Source of the DNA: Acheta domesticus
Taxonomy: Eukaryota; Arthropoda; Insecta; Orthoptera; Gryllidae
Direction of reading: 5' to 3'
DNA length: 64,000 nucleotides
NCBI GenBank assembly: GCA_031308135.1
Contig: JAHLJT010000631.1
Location: 173,249,282-173,313,281, forward strand
Part shown: positions 1 through 9,440 of the stretch, piece after piece
How positions within the stretch are numbered: the first letter of the stretch is position 1
Layout: the number at the start of each line of letters is the position of its first letter
The notes under the pieces: model-generated
What the model was told of the DNA's origin: nothing
Seen by the model: the letters and a program-made list of their open reading frames with translations, nothing else
Databases searched by the model: none
Position numbers and translations under genes: made by a program

Positions 1-165
1 ACTGCTTAAATCCACTTGTTCTTTATCAGGGGTTTTCTCCCGTTTTTCTGCCGGGCAATAAGTTTTTCTTCCGAAAATTCGCCACTTTTCCCCGCAGCAT
101 TACATAATTTTCTTTTCTTAAGAAGTTCGTTCTTATGGGAAAGAAAGTAAAAAAAAGGTAGGTTC
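1..165 (+). mobile_element. DT1 repeat family, copy A (truncated by window start)
   Basis: This segment aligns by eye with 7840-7975, with 48580-48715, and with the reverse complement of 63830-64000. Shared landmarks in order are a TTTATC/TTATCAGG stretch, CGAAAATTCGCCA and GCAGCATTA, ending near GGGAAAGAAAGTA. Only the 3' part of the family is present; the rest lies outside the window. No coding capacity is seen. The family looks like a non-autonomous DNA transposon, judged from the intact inverted repeats of the 7729-8004 copy. Confidence 0.6.
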
Positions 166-214
166 ACGAAGACGGAGCAGACGCACGGTGCGGGCCAAGA
201 TACTGTTTATTTAG

Positions 215-420
215 TGCTGCTGTGCTCGTAGGCTACTATGGACTATAGTCCCTAAAGGTGGCTGTGAGACTCCCTCGCTGAGATTTGGATTAGATCTACA
301 TAACGCGTGTGCTTGATGGCATAACCCACAGATACCTGCCCCAGCGGAGCACTGCCTCAGGCAGTTCAAGCTCTTGACTGGTCTCCCAACTTTCATGGTA
401 GTATGGTGCATGTAAATGTA
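215..420 (-). mobile_element. SINE-A fragment (minus orientation, old copy)
   Basis: The plus strand reads like the reverse complement of the SINE-A body. Landmarks are a GGTGGCTGTGAGACTCCCTCGCTG stretch equivalent to the family's GGTGGCGGTGATCTTCCC region, then CAGATACCTGCCCCAGCGG, then CAAGCTCTTGACTGGTCTCC. The tRNA-like head is missing. Divergence from the other copies is high. The 71-residue reading frame on this segment is a by-product of the repeat. Confidence 0.6.
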
Positions 421-839
421 CGGCAAGCTGATAATTTGAATTATATGATTTAGTCCTGGCCATTGAGAGGAACAAAACTAAACCAGTATTTATATTGCAT
501 AATAACTATAAAAATAGTAATAATAATGACAATGAATAAAGGTCTCCGGTTTAAAAGATTTTGAAGGAAACACGGCCTTGTCGCATATTTCACAGAAATG
601 CATTTTTTCTCAAACTGTTTGGAACCAACAAACTGCCCTGAAGTGAGCCGACGATTAAGAACATCATACATTTCCAATATGGACATCGTTTAATGTTTCA
701 CTCCTTCGAAGCAGGTGTGCTTCCTCTTATTTCCCCAATTACCTGTTCTCCCTCGTTTCCCCTTTCACCTCACGCGCCACTGCACTCCAGTGTGGGTAGT
801 CAACATGGCTCATGACCCGTGCACCCATAAATTAGGCTC
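421..839. other. Unassigned DNA
   Basis: AT-rich sequence with two short open frames that resemble nothing I know. No splice-bounded exon, RNA gene or terminal repeat was seen. Confidence 0.4.
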
Positions 840-975
840 TGGCTGCCGCCCCCGTCACCCCCCTCGCCCCCGCTGCCGCCCCCGCTGCCACCCCAGCTGC
901 CACCCCCGCCCCCGCCGCCCCCCTCGCGACCGACGCACGAGTGCGCTCGAGCTCTTCTCTCCAAGCGACCGCACG
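840..975. repeat. C-rich, CpG-containing low-complexity block
   Basis: The plus strand is an imperfect array of short C-rich units (variants of GCTGCCGCCCCC). It shifts into a CpG-dense tail with GCGACCGACGCACGAGTGCG. The glycine-rich (minus) and proline/arginine-rich (plus) frames crossing it follow from composition and are not called as genes. The minus strand carries G-runs that could form quadruplexes. A promoter or first exon is possible but unproven. Confidence 0.5.
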
Positions 976-3221
976 CGCCTTTACCCGAGGGCTGCTCTCC
1001 TAAGAGAAGAAATATTAATTTGACATGCACGATGAAGTGCATTGCGGTGGTGTGTAGAGAAAGGAAACTCCCGGAAATGGTAGAGTAATGAGAGAAAAGC
1101 GTGAAAGAATTTGTGGGAATCATCTTGCGTGCAGAAAATGAAGTGTGATGAGAGAGGAAAGGACACGAGAAAAGGATGCGATTCGCAAGTGCGTACGGGA
1201 TTGTGATCATTCTTCTCGAATTATCACCACAAAAGTTTGGAATTTTCTTTCGAAGGATTTCATCATTCATCTACATTAACACGCGAAGCAAGATAAATTA
1301 TTACATGACTACAGACGATTTTAGACGTGCATAATTTTGTATTTTATCTTTTAAACGGTTTGAAATATTTTGTCGTGGTTTTCAAGTAACTGGTTCGCAG
1401 CGTACCCAATTATGTAGACCTACTGACAGTTTTTCTTACATTTAATTAAATTAATACATCTGCACAGGACGTTTCAAAAAATAATGAAGTATTGATAACA
1501 TCAGAGAAGCTAAAGGACATATCGTCTTACTGGTTTCCTTTAGGAAATTACGAAAGAAACTGCTGGCATGTTATTTCGTCAGAAGTAGGAATTCATATTT
1601 GAAAATTGTTAGGAGTTGTATTTTCTTGGTTGAATATCTTGCACGTAGTCCCAAATATTTATAAATGTTCATCTTCTGTGTTCATTCTTCTGAAAAATGT
1701 TCATTCTTCTGAAATTCTTAGCATTTCCTTGCGGAGCTCTTTTCTGGGTAAGACTGTCACGTTTCAGTGTAACATGGTCGTCTCTGATTCAACAACTCGA
1801 TAGTTCTGTTTATCTGGACTATCAACGAGTCCCAGCACGTGGAAAATAAACTAGCTTTCGCAAGAGCTGTTGCAAATCCCACCACGAAACCTTGAAAGCT
1901 CGTTATGTTTATTTGTGTGCGTGAGCAGAAAAGTTGAAACCATCTGGGTCATATCTGCCTTGACGAAACATGTACCAGTATTCAAGAACTTCTGTAAATG
2001 CTTCCAGTTTTGAATATTGTGAAACAATCTATAAAAACTAATGTTCCTACGCACCGCTCCTTAGTTGGCTTAAAATATTATAAACAACGAATGTGGGTAC
2101 ATGTGTGCACGTATGTTTTTTATAAATTATGTGTGTACTTGTAAAATGCATGTGTGTATTTGTGGGATCCACTAAATCTTTTAAACTAATAGAGCGATTG
2201 CTTTCGAATGCGTTTGAGCTCCCGAGAAAAACCCTAGTGGGTCGCAATTCAAAATGTTATCCACAAATATCTCCTTTTTAAACAAAATTTACTTTAATAC
2301 AAACTACAATGCATCCAAAGGGCATTGTTGTTCGCCGTTGCGGGTGAGGGGGGAGGAGGAGAATGCGGAGCGGTAAGTAAACACCCGGACAACGCCGAGT
2401 AATCAGGCAGTGGGCTATACACAAGAGTAGATGTTTTGTCATCTGCGGGACACTATGACTAGGAAGACCGAGATTCTACAGGTCTCGACAACAAAAGAGG
2501 ACAAACAACACGGAAGACAAAGAAAATACTCATGGATAACTGTGCCACAGAATAATTCCAGAACACATGACTTCCCAGTTCAAAGCGTTGAGTCTTCCTA
2601 CGAACGTTGGAAACATTTCTTGGATATGCATCAAGACCAGTAACTAATTTTTGGCAATCTGAAAACTTAGAAAAGAAATATAAAATTTGAATAGTACTAA
2701 ATCAAAAACTCTTGCTTTAAAGTAGACTTCATAAAATTTTTTGTTCAGTAAGATTTATTAATATACCTATTAACATAAATTCCAACATTTTATTACAAAG
2801 ATATTACTTTGTTTCGTCAAGTACGGTATTTAAAAGTGTCTCATAACTGTGTATACAAAATTATCGCCTCAATAAATTGCTCCATACTACACATTTCATA
2901 TTTATTGAGAATGTTACCATATTTTAAGTTGGCAACGCCGGGTGGCTAAACTTTACTTGCTAAACTTTACATAATGTGCACAAATTATTCAAATAACAAT
3001 GAATGACAATCGTTCGAAGTGAGATAACTTTCCAAAAACTTGCAAACAGTGATTTAAGACGGAATATCTCCCCTCTTGTAAATGATATTCAAATACAATA
3101 TTAGAAAAACGTCATAACGATGCAAAAAAAGGTAATATTGGTTAAAATATTTATTGTGAACTTCCAGTGTTATTTAAAAGTCTTGTGAGAGAGAATGGAA
3201 AATCATTGTTCATACATACTA
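976..3221. other. Unassigned AT-rich DNA
   Basis: No recognisable gene. A 70-codon open frame at 2431-2643 (plus) is preceded by a GC-rich patch (2330-2395) containing GGAGCGGTAAGTAAAC, which has the form of a splice donor. I cannot assign the peptide or link it to another exon. Short GT-rich runs near 2100-2165 are low complexity. Confidence 0.35.
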
Positions 3222-3285
3222 GATATCAATCATCCATCCTAAATGAGTGGATGATTCCATCCATTTAGGATGGATGATTGGTATC
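3222..3285. repeat. Long hairpin, 24 bp arms
   Basis: The left arm (3222-3245) begins GATATCAATCATCCATCC. The right arm (3262-3285) is its reverse complement with one mismatch, and the loop is about 16 bases. The loop repeats the GGATGATT motif of the arm, so it may have grown from local duplications. Function unknown. Confidence 0.8.
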
Positions 3286-4109
3286 CATCTTCAACAAGTC
3301 GTTTCTCGCAGAGATCAATAGAACCGTCCATCACAAAAAAGCGGCAACGTTTTTCAGAAACAAAAACATTCAGACGAACTATTATTTACTAAAGTCGAAC
3401 CATATTTACTGAACTAAAGTAATGATGCTCAATTTCAAATAATTTACAATTAATTTTATTGAAGCTTTTCAAAATAATTTCGGGGTTCCACTTTCTCTGG
3501 TTTTTCAATAATATTCTTTATATAAATTCAATATCCATTTAAATTGAAGGGTGTAATTTCAATTACAGTTTATTTTGCTATCAGTTTCTCTAATTTTAAA
3601 TTGAGGTAGAAAAATTTGGCGTGACATTTACCTCAAAAATTTTATTTTTTTCGAAGCAGCTATATCATTTTACAAGAAATGTGACACACTGATGTTGAAT
3701 AAAAATTATCAAACTTAAGTAAAAAAACGACAACTTCAAACTGTTTCCCTTATTAAAGTAAGTATATGTTTACTTCTGTATAAGTAAAGTATTTCCATTC
3801 TAGAATACATTTTTAAATGCATAATTTTCTTTTCAAACATTACAAACATTCTAACCTTTCAAAAGGGTAGTGATATTATTAGATACACTTTGGTTCCTTT
3901 ACACACTTATTGGATACACCGATGTTTTACGCGAAAGAAGGAAACAATTGAGTGAGAAAACTTCTCACAGTGAATCTAAAATTGTAGTACGTTCCCTTTC
4001 CCTCTCCAAGGTTTCAGGTTTTTATTAAGTGAAAGTAGTTAACGGAAGGACCACACGGCAACGGCGAGAGTAAAGAAAACTCCTTTGGTTGGCTGGTGTT
4101 TTCGGGCAC
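3286..4109. other. Unassigned AT-rich DNA
   Basis: Strongly AT-rich, no open frame worth calling, no repeat family recognised. Confidence 0.4.
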
Positions 4110-4640
4110 GATCTCTGCTAAGGTCTTTAGTCCTGTTAGAGTAGTGACGTTTCTCACGCGGTGTTAACCTCCCGCTGGACGATGAGATTCGGCGTCGATC
4201 TACAGAAAGGTTTTGGGGGAATTTGTCTTTCAGGTACCTCTCTAATCGGTGGACCGCCCCAGCCGGGACACGCTCTTCAGTTTCCGACTGGTCTCGCGAC
4301 GTGTGTGGAAGTGTATCTCATGTATGAGTGTGTAAGTAAGAGGAGGGGACAAGGAATAGGAATGGAAGATCGTGCGCGGTCCAAAGCCCATTTGTTAGGG
4401 TACTCCTCCGGTATTCGCCTTGTACTGATTGCGAAGAAAGCACGTAAAACTACCGATCAAAGCGGCCGGCTGCTAGAATTCTACAGACAGCGGCTGACTT
4501 CGACCTAGCTACGTAGCTAGTGTCAAAAATCTGCCATCGTCGGGAGTCGAACAGAGGACCTTTCGGACAGAGTCACTGCAGACAGCTGCAACGTTAGTTC
4601 TGAGCTAAGCTCAGCCGGGGGCAACGTCCTTGAGTTCGAG
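4110..4640 (-). mobile_element. SINE-A, near full-length, minus orientation
   Basis: Read on the minus strand from about 4640, a tRNA-like head comes first. It has an A-box-like TTAGCTCAGAACTAACG and a B-box-like CTGTTCGACTCCC. The conserved body follows (GTAGAATTCTAGCAGCC, GGAGGAGTACCCTAACAAATG, CCAGTCGGAAAC) and then a diverged 3' end. This is the clearest head of the family in the window. The 115- and 87-codon plus-strand frames here are SINE shadows. Confidence 0.8.
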
Positions 4641-4997
4641 CGGACCAGTGTCTGAGATATCGCGGAGTCGATCCTGGGAAGATGCCAGACATCAACTTTA
4701 TGTGTTTACCGATGGGTTTGTGGCGTCTTCTGGATTTGAATTCGTATTTCCCGTAATTTCCCTACTTTCCTTGAAATTTTCCGGTGGATGTCGGAACAGC
4801 TGCAATGAACACGGACAATGGACCGCTCGCGATCCTTCCTTCCCTATACCACTCTCAGAGTTGAGCAATGGCCGATCATATACCTCTTTATAGCCCATCT
4901 CATTGATTCAGAAAATCTCTCACAAGCGCCCAAGATCTGGAGTACCGACAAGTTGTAAGTCTACCGAAACAATAAATTTGTCGTGGAGGGGGCAAAG

Positions 4998-4998
<1 letters not shown>
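4641..4998. other. Unassigned DNA between SINE-A and the Dong-like insertion
   Basis: Moderate GC with two short overlapping frames and no recognised product. It ends in GGGGGCAAAGTG directly before the (TAA)n tract. Confidence 0.35.

Positions 4999-5067
<69 letters not shown>
4999..5067. repeat. (TAA)n microsatellite, left flank of Dong-like element
   Basis: About 23 near-perfect TAA units. The LINE reading frame begins immediately after it. The homopolymeric Asn, Tyr and Leu frames crossing it are artefacts. Confidence 0.95.
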
Positions 5068-5068
<1 letters not shown>

Positions 5069-5642
5069 TCACAATGTCTGAGAACATTGAAATTGATACG
5101 CACACTGATTCAAGATCTGGAGCCAGGTAAATCTTACAAATATCTGGGCATTGAAGAATGTGAAACCATCTCGAATGACATAATGAAAGAGAGAATTCGT
5201 AGGGAGTATTATAGGAGAGTGAGACTGGTCGTGCAGTCCGCTCTGAATTCCAGGAATAAAATATCTGCAATAGGTAGTTTGGCGGTACCTGTAGCCGAAT
5301 ACAGTTTTCGACTAGTGGACTGGACTGAGCAAGAAATTCGCACCATGGATCGAAAAAACCAGATAACTGCTAACAATGCATCATGTTTCCCACCCTCGAG
5401 CTGATATATATAGACTTTATGTGTCACGTAAGGAAGGAGGAAGAGGCCTCAGACAAATTGAGGCCTCCTGGCACAACGCAATAGTCGGGTTGGGGAAGTA
5501 TGTAGTCAGCCATCAAGATGACCCTCTAATGAGGCAGGTCATGAAATCTGACCGAAGAATGGGAAACAGAGGCATTGTTAGTGTAGCAAGAAACATTGCG
5601 AAGAAAACTAGGCAAGACACGTCGAATAACACAAGACACTGA
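5068..5642 (+). pseudogene. LINE reverse transcriptase C-terminal region (R4/Dong-like), frameshifted
   Basis: The frame from 5068 reads through SYKYLGIEE, then MKERIRREYYRRVRLVVQ, then IGSLAVPVAEYSFRLVDWT and MDRK. This is the conserved thumb region of R2/R4-type RTs. Near 5380-5400 the frame shifts and continues with HPRADIYRLYVSRKEGGRGL and IEASWHNAIVGLGKYV, ending around 5642. The catalytic palm (with its DD motif) is absent because the element is 5'-truncated. No start codon of its own is expected. Non-functional relic. Confidence 0.85.
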
Positions 5643-5793
5643 ACTTCTGATGCTGCTGAACATGAAGTGTGAGACACAAAAAAGGTTAAAGAAATCGTGG
5701 AGAGACAAACCACTCCACGGACAATACCTAAAAAGAATGGACAAGGTTCAGATCAATAAATATCAATCATTTATGTGACTTAAAAGGGGAAGA
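5643..5793 (+). pseudogene. LINE linker between RT thumb and CCHC knuckle, with in-frame stop
   Basis: A third frame (5596-5778) carries a basic linker (KSWRDKPLHGQYLKRMDKVQ) and is closed by TGA at 5776-5778. The same frame reopens at once and continues into the zinc-knuckle segment, so this stop is a point mutation in an otherwise continuous domain. Confidence 0.7.
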
Positions 5794-6458
5794 ATGAAGC
5801 CAGAATCGGAAGCACTTGTAATAGCTGCCCAAGATCAGGCCTTGAGAACACGACATTATGATAAAGCGGTTCTCAAAATTTCCCAAGATGATAAATGCCG
5901 CATTTGCCTGGAGCAAGTAGAAACCATTGATCATATTGTCTCAGCTTGTCCAATCCTAGCAAAGACCGAATACCTTAAAAGACATGACAGGGTGTGTAGC
6001 TACTTCCACTGGCAGATCTGTACCGACCTCGAAGTTCCAAACACATGCCCAAGTGGTACGAACACTCACCAAAACCGGTGACGTCTGTTGGATTGTGTAC
6101 GATATTGTACGACCAACAAATTCAAACTGATCGCACGATAGCGGCAAACAAACCGGATATAGTTATCCGGGATTTGGCGAAAAAATCGTGTTTACTTATC
6201 GATGTTGCTGTACCTTGCGATCAAAACGTCGTTACCAAGGAGGCAGAGAAATGTCTTAAATACAAGAGTTTGGAAATCGAGATCAGCCGAATGTGGGGCG
6301 TAAAAGCACAGGTCGTCCCGATAGTTATCGGAGCTCTGGGTTTTGTTCCGCAAAATTTGAGTAAGAACTTGTCTAAACTCCCCGGTAATTCAAAAGACTG
6401 GGAAGTGCAAGAAATTGCTTTATTTGGAACAGCCCACATTTTGCGTCAAGTATTGTAG
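5794..6458 (+). pseudogene. LINE CCHC zinc knuckle plus restriction-like endonuclease, frameshifted
   Basis: The first frame (5794-6081) carries CRICLEQVETIDHIVSAC, a C-x2-C-x8-H-x4-C knuckle, followed by the basic KRHDRVC segment typical of R2/R4 elements. A frameshift near 6050-6080 leads to 6045-6458, with the endonuclease core ANKPDIVIRD, 14 residues between the two acidic positions, then LIDVAVP (PD-x14-D). It also holds KEAEKCLKYKSLEIE, RMWGV and VPIVIGALG, and the terminal ALFGTAHILR block. The stop TAG is at 6456-6458. In live elements this domain nicks the target DNA to prime reverse transcription. All its key residues survive here although the reading frame upstream is broken. Confidence 0.85.
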
Positions 6459-6552
6459 AGGCACTGATCTGCTCCTTAGGTAGCTAGTTGCAACCTGGAG
6501 TAGATTTTATATTTAGCCGACTCATAAGATCTTTAGTCGTGATGTAATGGAA

Positions 6553-6553
6553 A

Positions 6554-6590
<37 letters not shown>
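6553..6590. repeat. (TAA)n tract at 3' end of Dong-like element
   Basis: About 12 TAA units, following a roughly 95-base 3' UTR after the endonuclease stop. Confidence 0.95.
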
Positions 6591-6591
<1 letters not shown>

Positions 6592-6845
6592 ACTAGTAAT
6601 TATAAGCATTCAACACTCCCTTACCATTTCCCTTTTTCTCTACCTCGTCAGGCCAGAACCTTACCTATCGATAACCCACTGAGGTTGCCACGGCCCTTCT
6701 CCGCCAGTTCTTCGGTTATCGCATTAACGTCGCTGTGATCCTTGGATACTTGGCGAAATGATAGTTAATGATAGGATAGATTAGGGAATCATTGATGGAG
6801 AATACCGTATGCTTGCTCACAACTTTACCACGGGCCACCCCTCAG
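6591..6845. other. Unassigned DNA between two TAA/TTA tracts
   Basis: Moderate-GC sequence, possibly another repeat body, since it lies between TAA-type tracts. I found no second copy in the window. No frame worth calling. Confidence 0.35.
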
Positions 6846-6912
6846 TAATATTATTATTTATTATTATTATCATTATTATTATTCATATTATTATTATTAT
6901 TATTATTATTAC
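6846..6912. repeat. Imperfect (TTA)n microsatellite
   Basis: TTA units with occasional CAT interruptions. It is the same repeat class as the tracts flanking the Dong-like element but in the opposite strand register. Confidence 0.9.
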
Positions 6913-7728
6913 GTTAACGGAAGTTAGAAAACTAGCAAAAAATGTTTAAAGAATATTTAAATAAGTGATGGTCAAACAAAATTTATCTCTAATATTATGT
7001 TTTAGAACATGGATTTATAGTTTAATATTTTGAACAATTCTTCGAACTTTCACTTTCTCTGGCTGTGACTTTCATTCCTTTTTCCTCAAGAACAAACGGA
7101 TGAGTACGAAACTATCAACAGCTTGTTACGGTGAGTGCCAAGGCAATTAATTTTCTTTGTTAAACTTATCATTATTTGCGTTTGATGCGAAACTACAGAA
7201 TAAAAACAAAAAAACGCAATGGCGTCAAGAGAACTAACCTCACGGTCCATGACCTGGATACAGTAACGGTAAAGCAAAAACGGAGGTCATTTCAAATGTT
7301 AAAATGCTCTGATGAATGGTAAATATTGCCAGTAACCACGAGAGCAATAGTCATTGTGAAATGAACAAAGGACCTGTTGCATTCTACTGCCTTGCGCATT
7401 TGTATCTTCATCATAGACCTCTTGCCGTGGTGAGTTCCGTCATCTCCCATTTCAGACGCTGCGTTTTGAATATAAGGCACTCCTTGTAGTGTTTGGGGAA
7501 CAAATTCATGATAGGTTATCAGAGTTCTCCCCCCTTTTCCGCATTTCATTTGGCTACACTTTTTTGACCACTCATGCAAGTTGTTCTTATTACCATAATT
7601 CATCACGACCTCTAGCGGAAATCAAAGAAAAGTTAGGGTCCGAATATAGAACCGAAAATAGAACCGAAATAGATTATTGAAATAGATTATTTGTCAAAAT
7701 TTATCTTATTTTTCAGACTCTTGCCTTC
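6913..7728. other. Unassigned AT-rich DNA
   Basis: Contains a 104-codon minus frame (7292-7606) with no recognisable domain. No exon borders, tRNA-like boxes or terminal repeats were noticed. Confidence 0.35.
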
Positions 7729-8004
7729 ACCACAGACGGACGGAGAGATAGACGTTTTCCCGTCAATTGATTTTTCGGTATCAATATGCCACAAAACATG
7801 GATTCTGATTACACAGCGTGATAAAGGAAGTAATTTACTATAAGGACAAGATTTATCCACTTTTACTTTATCAGGTCCGGCATTAAGAGTTTTTCTACCG
7901 AAAATTAGCCGTTTCCGGCGGACGATTACAATACTTTCTCTTCTTACGAAGAACGCGCGAGAAAGTAGAATCGATTGACGGCAAAACCTCCGTCCGTCTG
8001 TGGT
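7729..8004 (+). mobile_element. DT1 repeat family, copy B, intact MITE with terminal inverted repeats
   Basis: It starts ACCACAGACGGACGGAG and ends with the exact 17-base reverse complement at 7988-8004. Both termini then continue inward with a shared GTTTT-CCGTCAATTGATT-like block, offset by eight extra bases on the left. At 276 bp with no coding capacity it has the form of a MITE. The interior matches the DT1 copies at 1-165, 48480-48725 and 63825-64000. No clear target duplication is visible, so the superfamily is not assigned. Confidence 0.8.
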
Positions 8005-8109
8005 TAACGCTAATCTCTAAACAGTTCACCCCCCACATTTTCTCCAACATTGATATATTCCTTGATGAAGGATCTCGAGGACCTCTGAGTTTTGATTTCT
8101 GAAACATAC

Positions 8110-8340
8110 GAGTCATTTCATAACTTTGATTTTTGGAGGTACTTTAGATCAAACCTCAACAACTATTTTAATCTCTTTTCATATAAAGCTCCAAATTTTT
8201 TAATTAAGCTTTCTCTTCTGATACCATAAAGGACGCTTAAGAGAACGGTGCAAATCTCATTTTCGTTGAAATTCCAGATTTTGCAAAAATTGCAAAGGTT
8301 CAAAATTATTTCGGCATCTTTCAACAACTACAATAGTAAA

Positions 8341-8391
<51 letters not shown>

Positions 8392-8900
8392 TCCTTTAAA
8401 AAATTTGCTCTTTAAAGATAGATCTTGCATTCAGACCTTGAACAATTTTTGTAAAATATGTGTTAATTTCGCGTAATCTTGCATAAAATACAGGCAACAT
8501 CGCGGATCCAATTTTTTTCTTCAAATTTTCTCGTCGACGTATCAAAAGTGACACTAATCCCATTTTCGCCGAACTCTCTCTGTCTTTTCGAAAATTGCAA
8601 AATGTTAACATTGCAAAAGTACAATTTCGAAGATACATTTTTGTCTTAAATGAAATCTGTTCTAAAAAGAATCAGAGCTTTAAAAACTCTCATGTACAAT
8701 AAAAACGGGAAGATTTTGCGTAATTTCTGCATGATATTAATGGAAATCATAAAAAATGCTCAAAAGGCGTTCCAAAGTTTTTTTATCATTTTTTCCCCAT
8801 TGATAGAACAAAGAACGCTTAAAAGAATAACGGTGGTCTCATTTTCTTTGGATTCTCTGAATTTATGAAAATTTCGAAGGAGTGGAATAATGCGACAAAG
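8110..8900 (-). repeat. Diverged ~300 bp tandem repeat, array 1 (minus orientation)
   Basis: Three copies of one unit can be aligned. On the plus strand the anchor CTCATTTTCGTTGAAATTCC recurs in variant form at 8256, 8559 and 8838 (spacings 303 and 279). Each is preceded by a variant of CCAAATTTTTT-TT-A, about 60-70 bases upstream. The reverse complement carries the TTTGGAGC-type core found in the 47.3-48.3 kb array, so both loci hold the same family. Copies are strongly diverged. Short open frames here are incidental. A (TA)n tract interrupts copy two. Confidence 0.7.
8345..8389. repeat. (TA)n microsatellite
   Basis: About 22 uninterrupted TA units inside tandem array 1. Confidence 0.95.
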
Positions 8901-9339
8901 TATGTGCTTTTGCTGCATTTCTAGATTCACATTGTTCTTCATTGTATTTCAATGAACTCTTCAAGGCGTCTACCTTGTTATGATACTTTAAGAAGAAAAT
9001 ATTTATTCAGAGGTTAGTAAAATAGTACAAAGCACACGTGCAAAAGCAATTCAGATGTTAATATGTAAATATTTAGACAATTCCTGAAATTTCTCTCTTT
9101 AGTGAAACATTTAGAAAATACGAAAGCAATCTTTATATCATAAAATGTAAGTTCTACAAATATTAGTGTTCAATGAAAAAATTGTTTCCTACAATAATGC
9201 AAACCGCATTCAAGTGTTCCAACCTCAAAACAGAGGTAATCCTCCGTTGTGACGTCTACGACATCGAAAGTGAGGGATTTTAACTTCCGTCAACGCAGGA
9301 TAAAAACAATTGAAGTGGCGGGGCGCTGTTGGCTATTTG
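8901..9339. other. Unassigned AT-rich DNA
   Basis: No gene or repeat recognised. It ends at a sharp rise in GC content. Confidence 0.35.
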
Positions 9340-9440
9340 AAAAAACGAGCGGTGGCCGGCGCGGGTGGCACCCTTGCGCGCCGGAGCGGCGCGGTGCCGC
9401 CGCGCGCGGAGACCCTACGAGAGCCCCTCCCCCTCCACCG
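9340..9440. other. CpG-dense GC island
   Basis: About 100 bases with abrupt high CpG density (for example GCGCGCCGGAGCGGCGCGG) inside AT-rich DNA. A 79-codon plus frame (9249-9488) crosses it but has no recognised domain. It could be a small promoter, a first exon or a GC-rich repeat. Confidence 0.5.

Larger units (their letters stand above)
4999..6590 (+). mobile_element. R4/Dong-type non-LTR retrotransposon, 5'-truncated, flanked by (TAA)n
   Basis: A decayed LINE remnant of about 1.5 kb lies between two TAA-repeat tracts (4999-5067 and 6553-6590). The coding order is RT C-terminal region, CCHC zinc knuckle, restriction-like endonuclease, then a short 3' UTR. That is the domain order of the R2/R4 group with a C-terminal restriction-like endonuclease. 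Bombyx Dong, an R4-clade element, is known to insert in TAA repeats, so the flanks fit. Most of the element (N-terminus and most of RT) is missing, as expected from incomplete target-primed reverse transcription. At least three frameshifts and one in-frame TGA (5776-5778) make it inactive. An alternative is that the 3' TAA tract is a tail and only the 5' tract is target. Confidence 0.85.

Noticed and set aside
800..1270. 156-codon minus frame and 102-codon plus frame
   Set aside because: Driven by the C-rich/G-rich block (poly-Gly on one strand, Pro/Arg on the other). No domain on either strand.
4900..5404. Poly-Leu, poly-Tyr and poly-Asn open frames across the TAA tract
   Set aside because: They are translations of a microsatellite. 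Only the part of the plus frame after 5068 is real LINE sequence.
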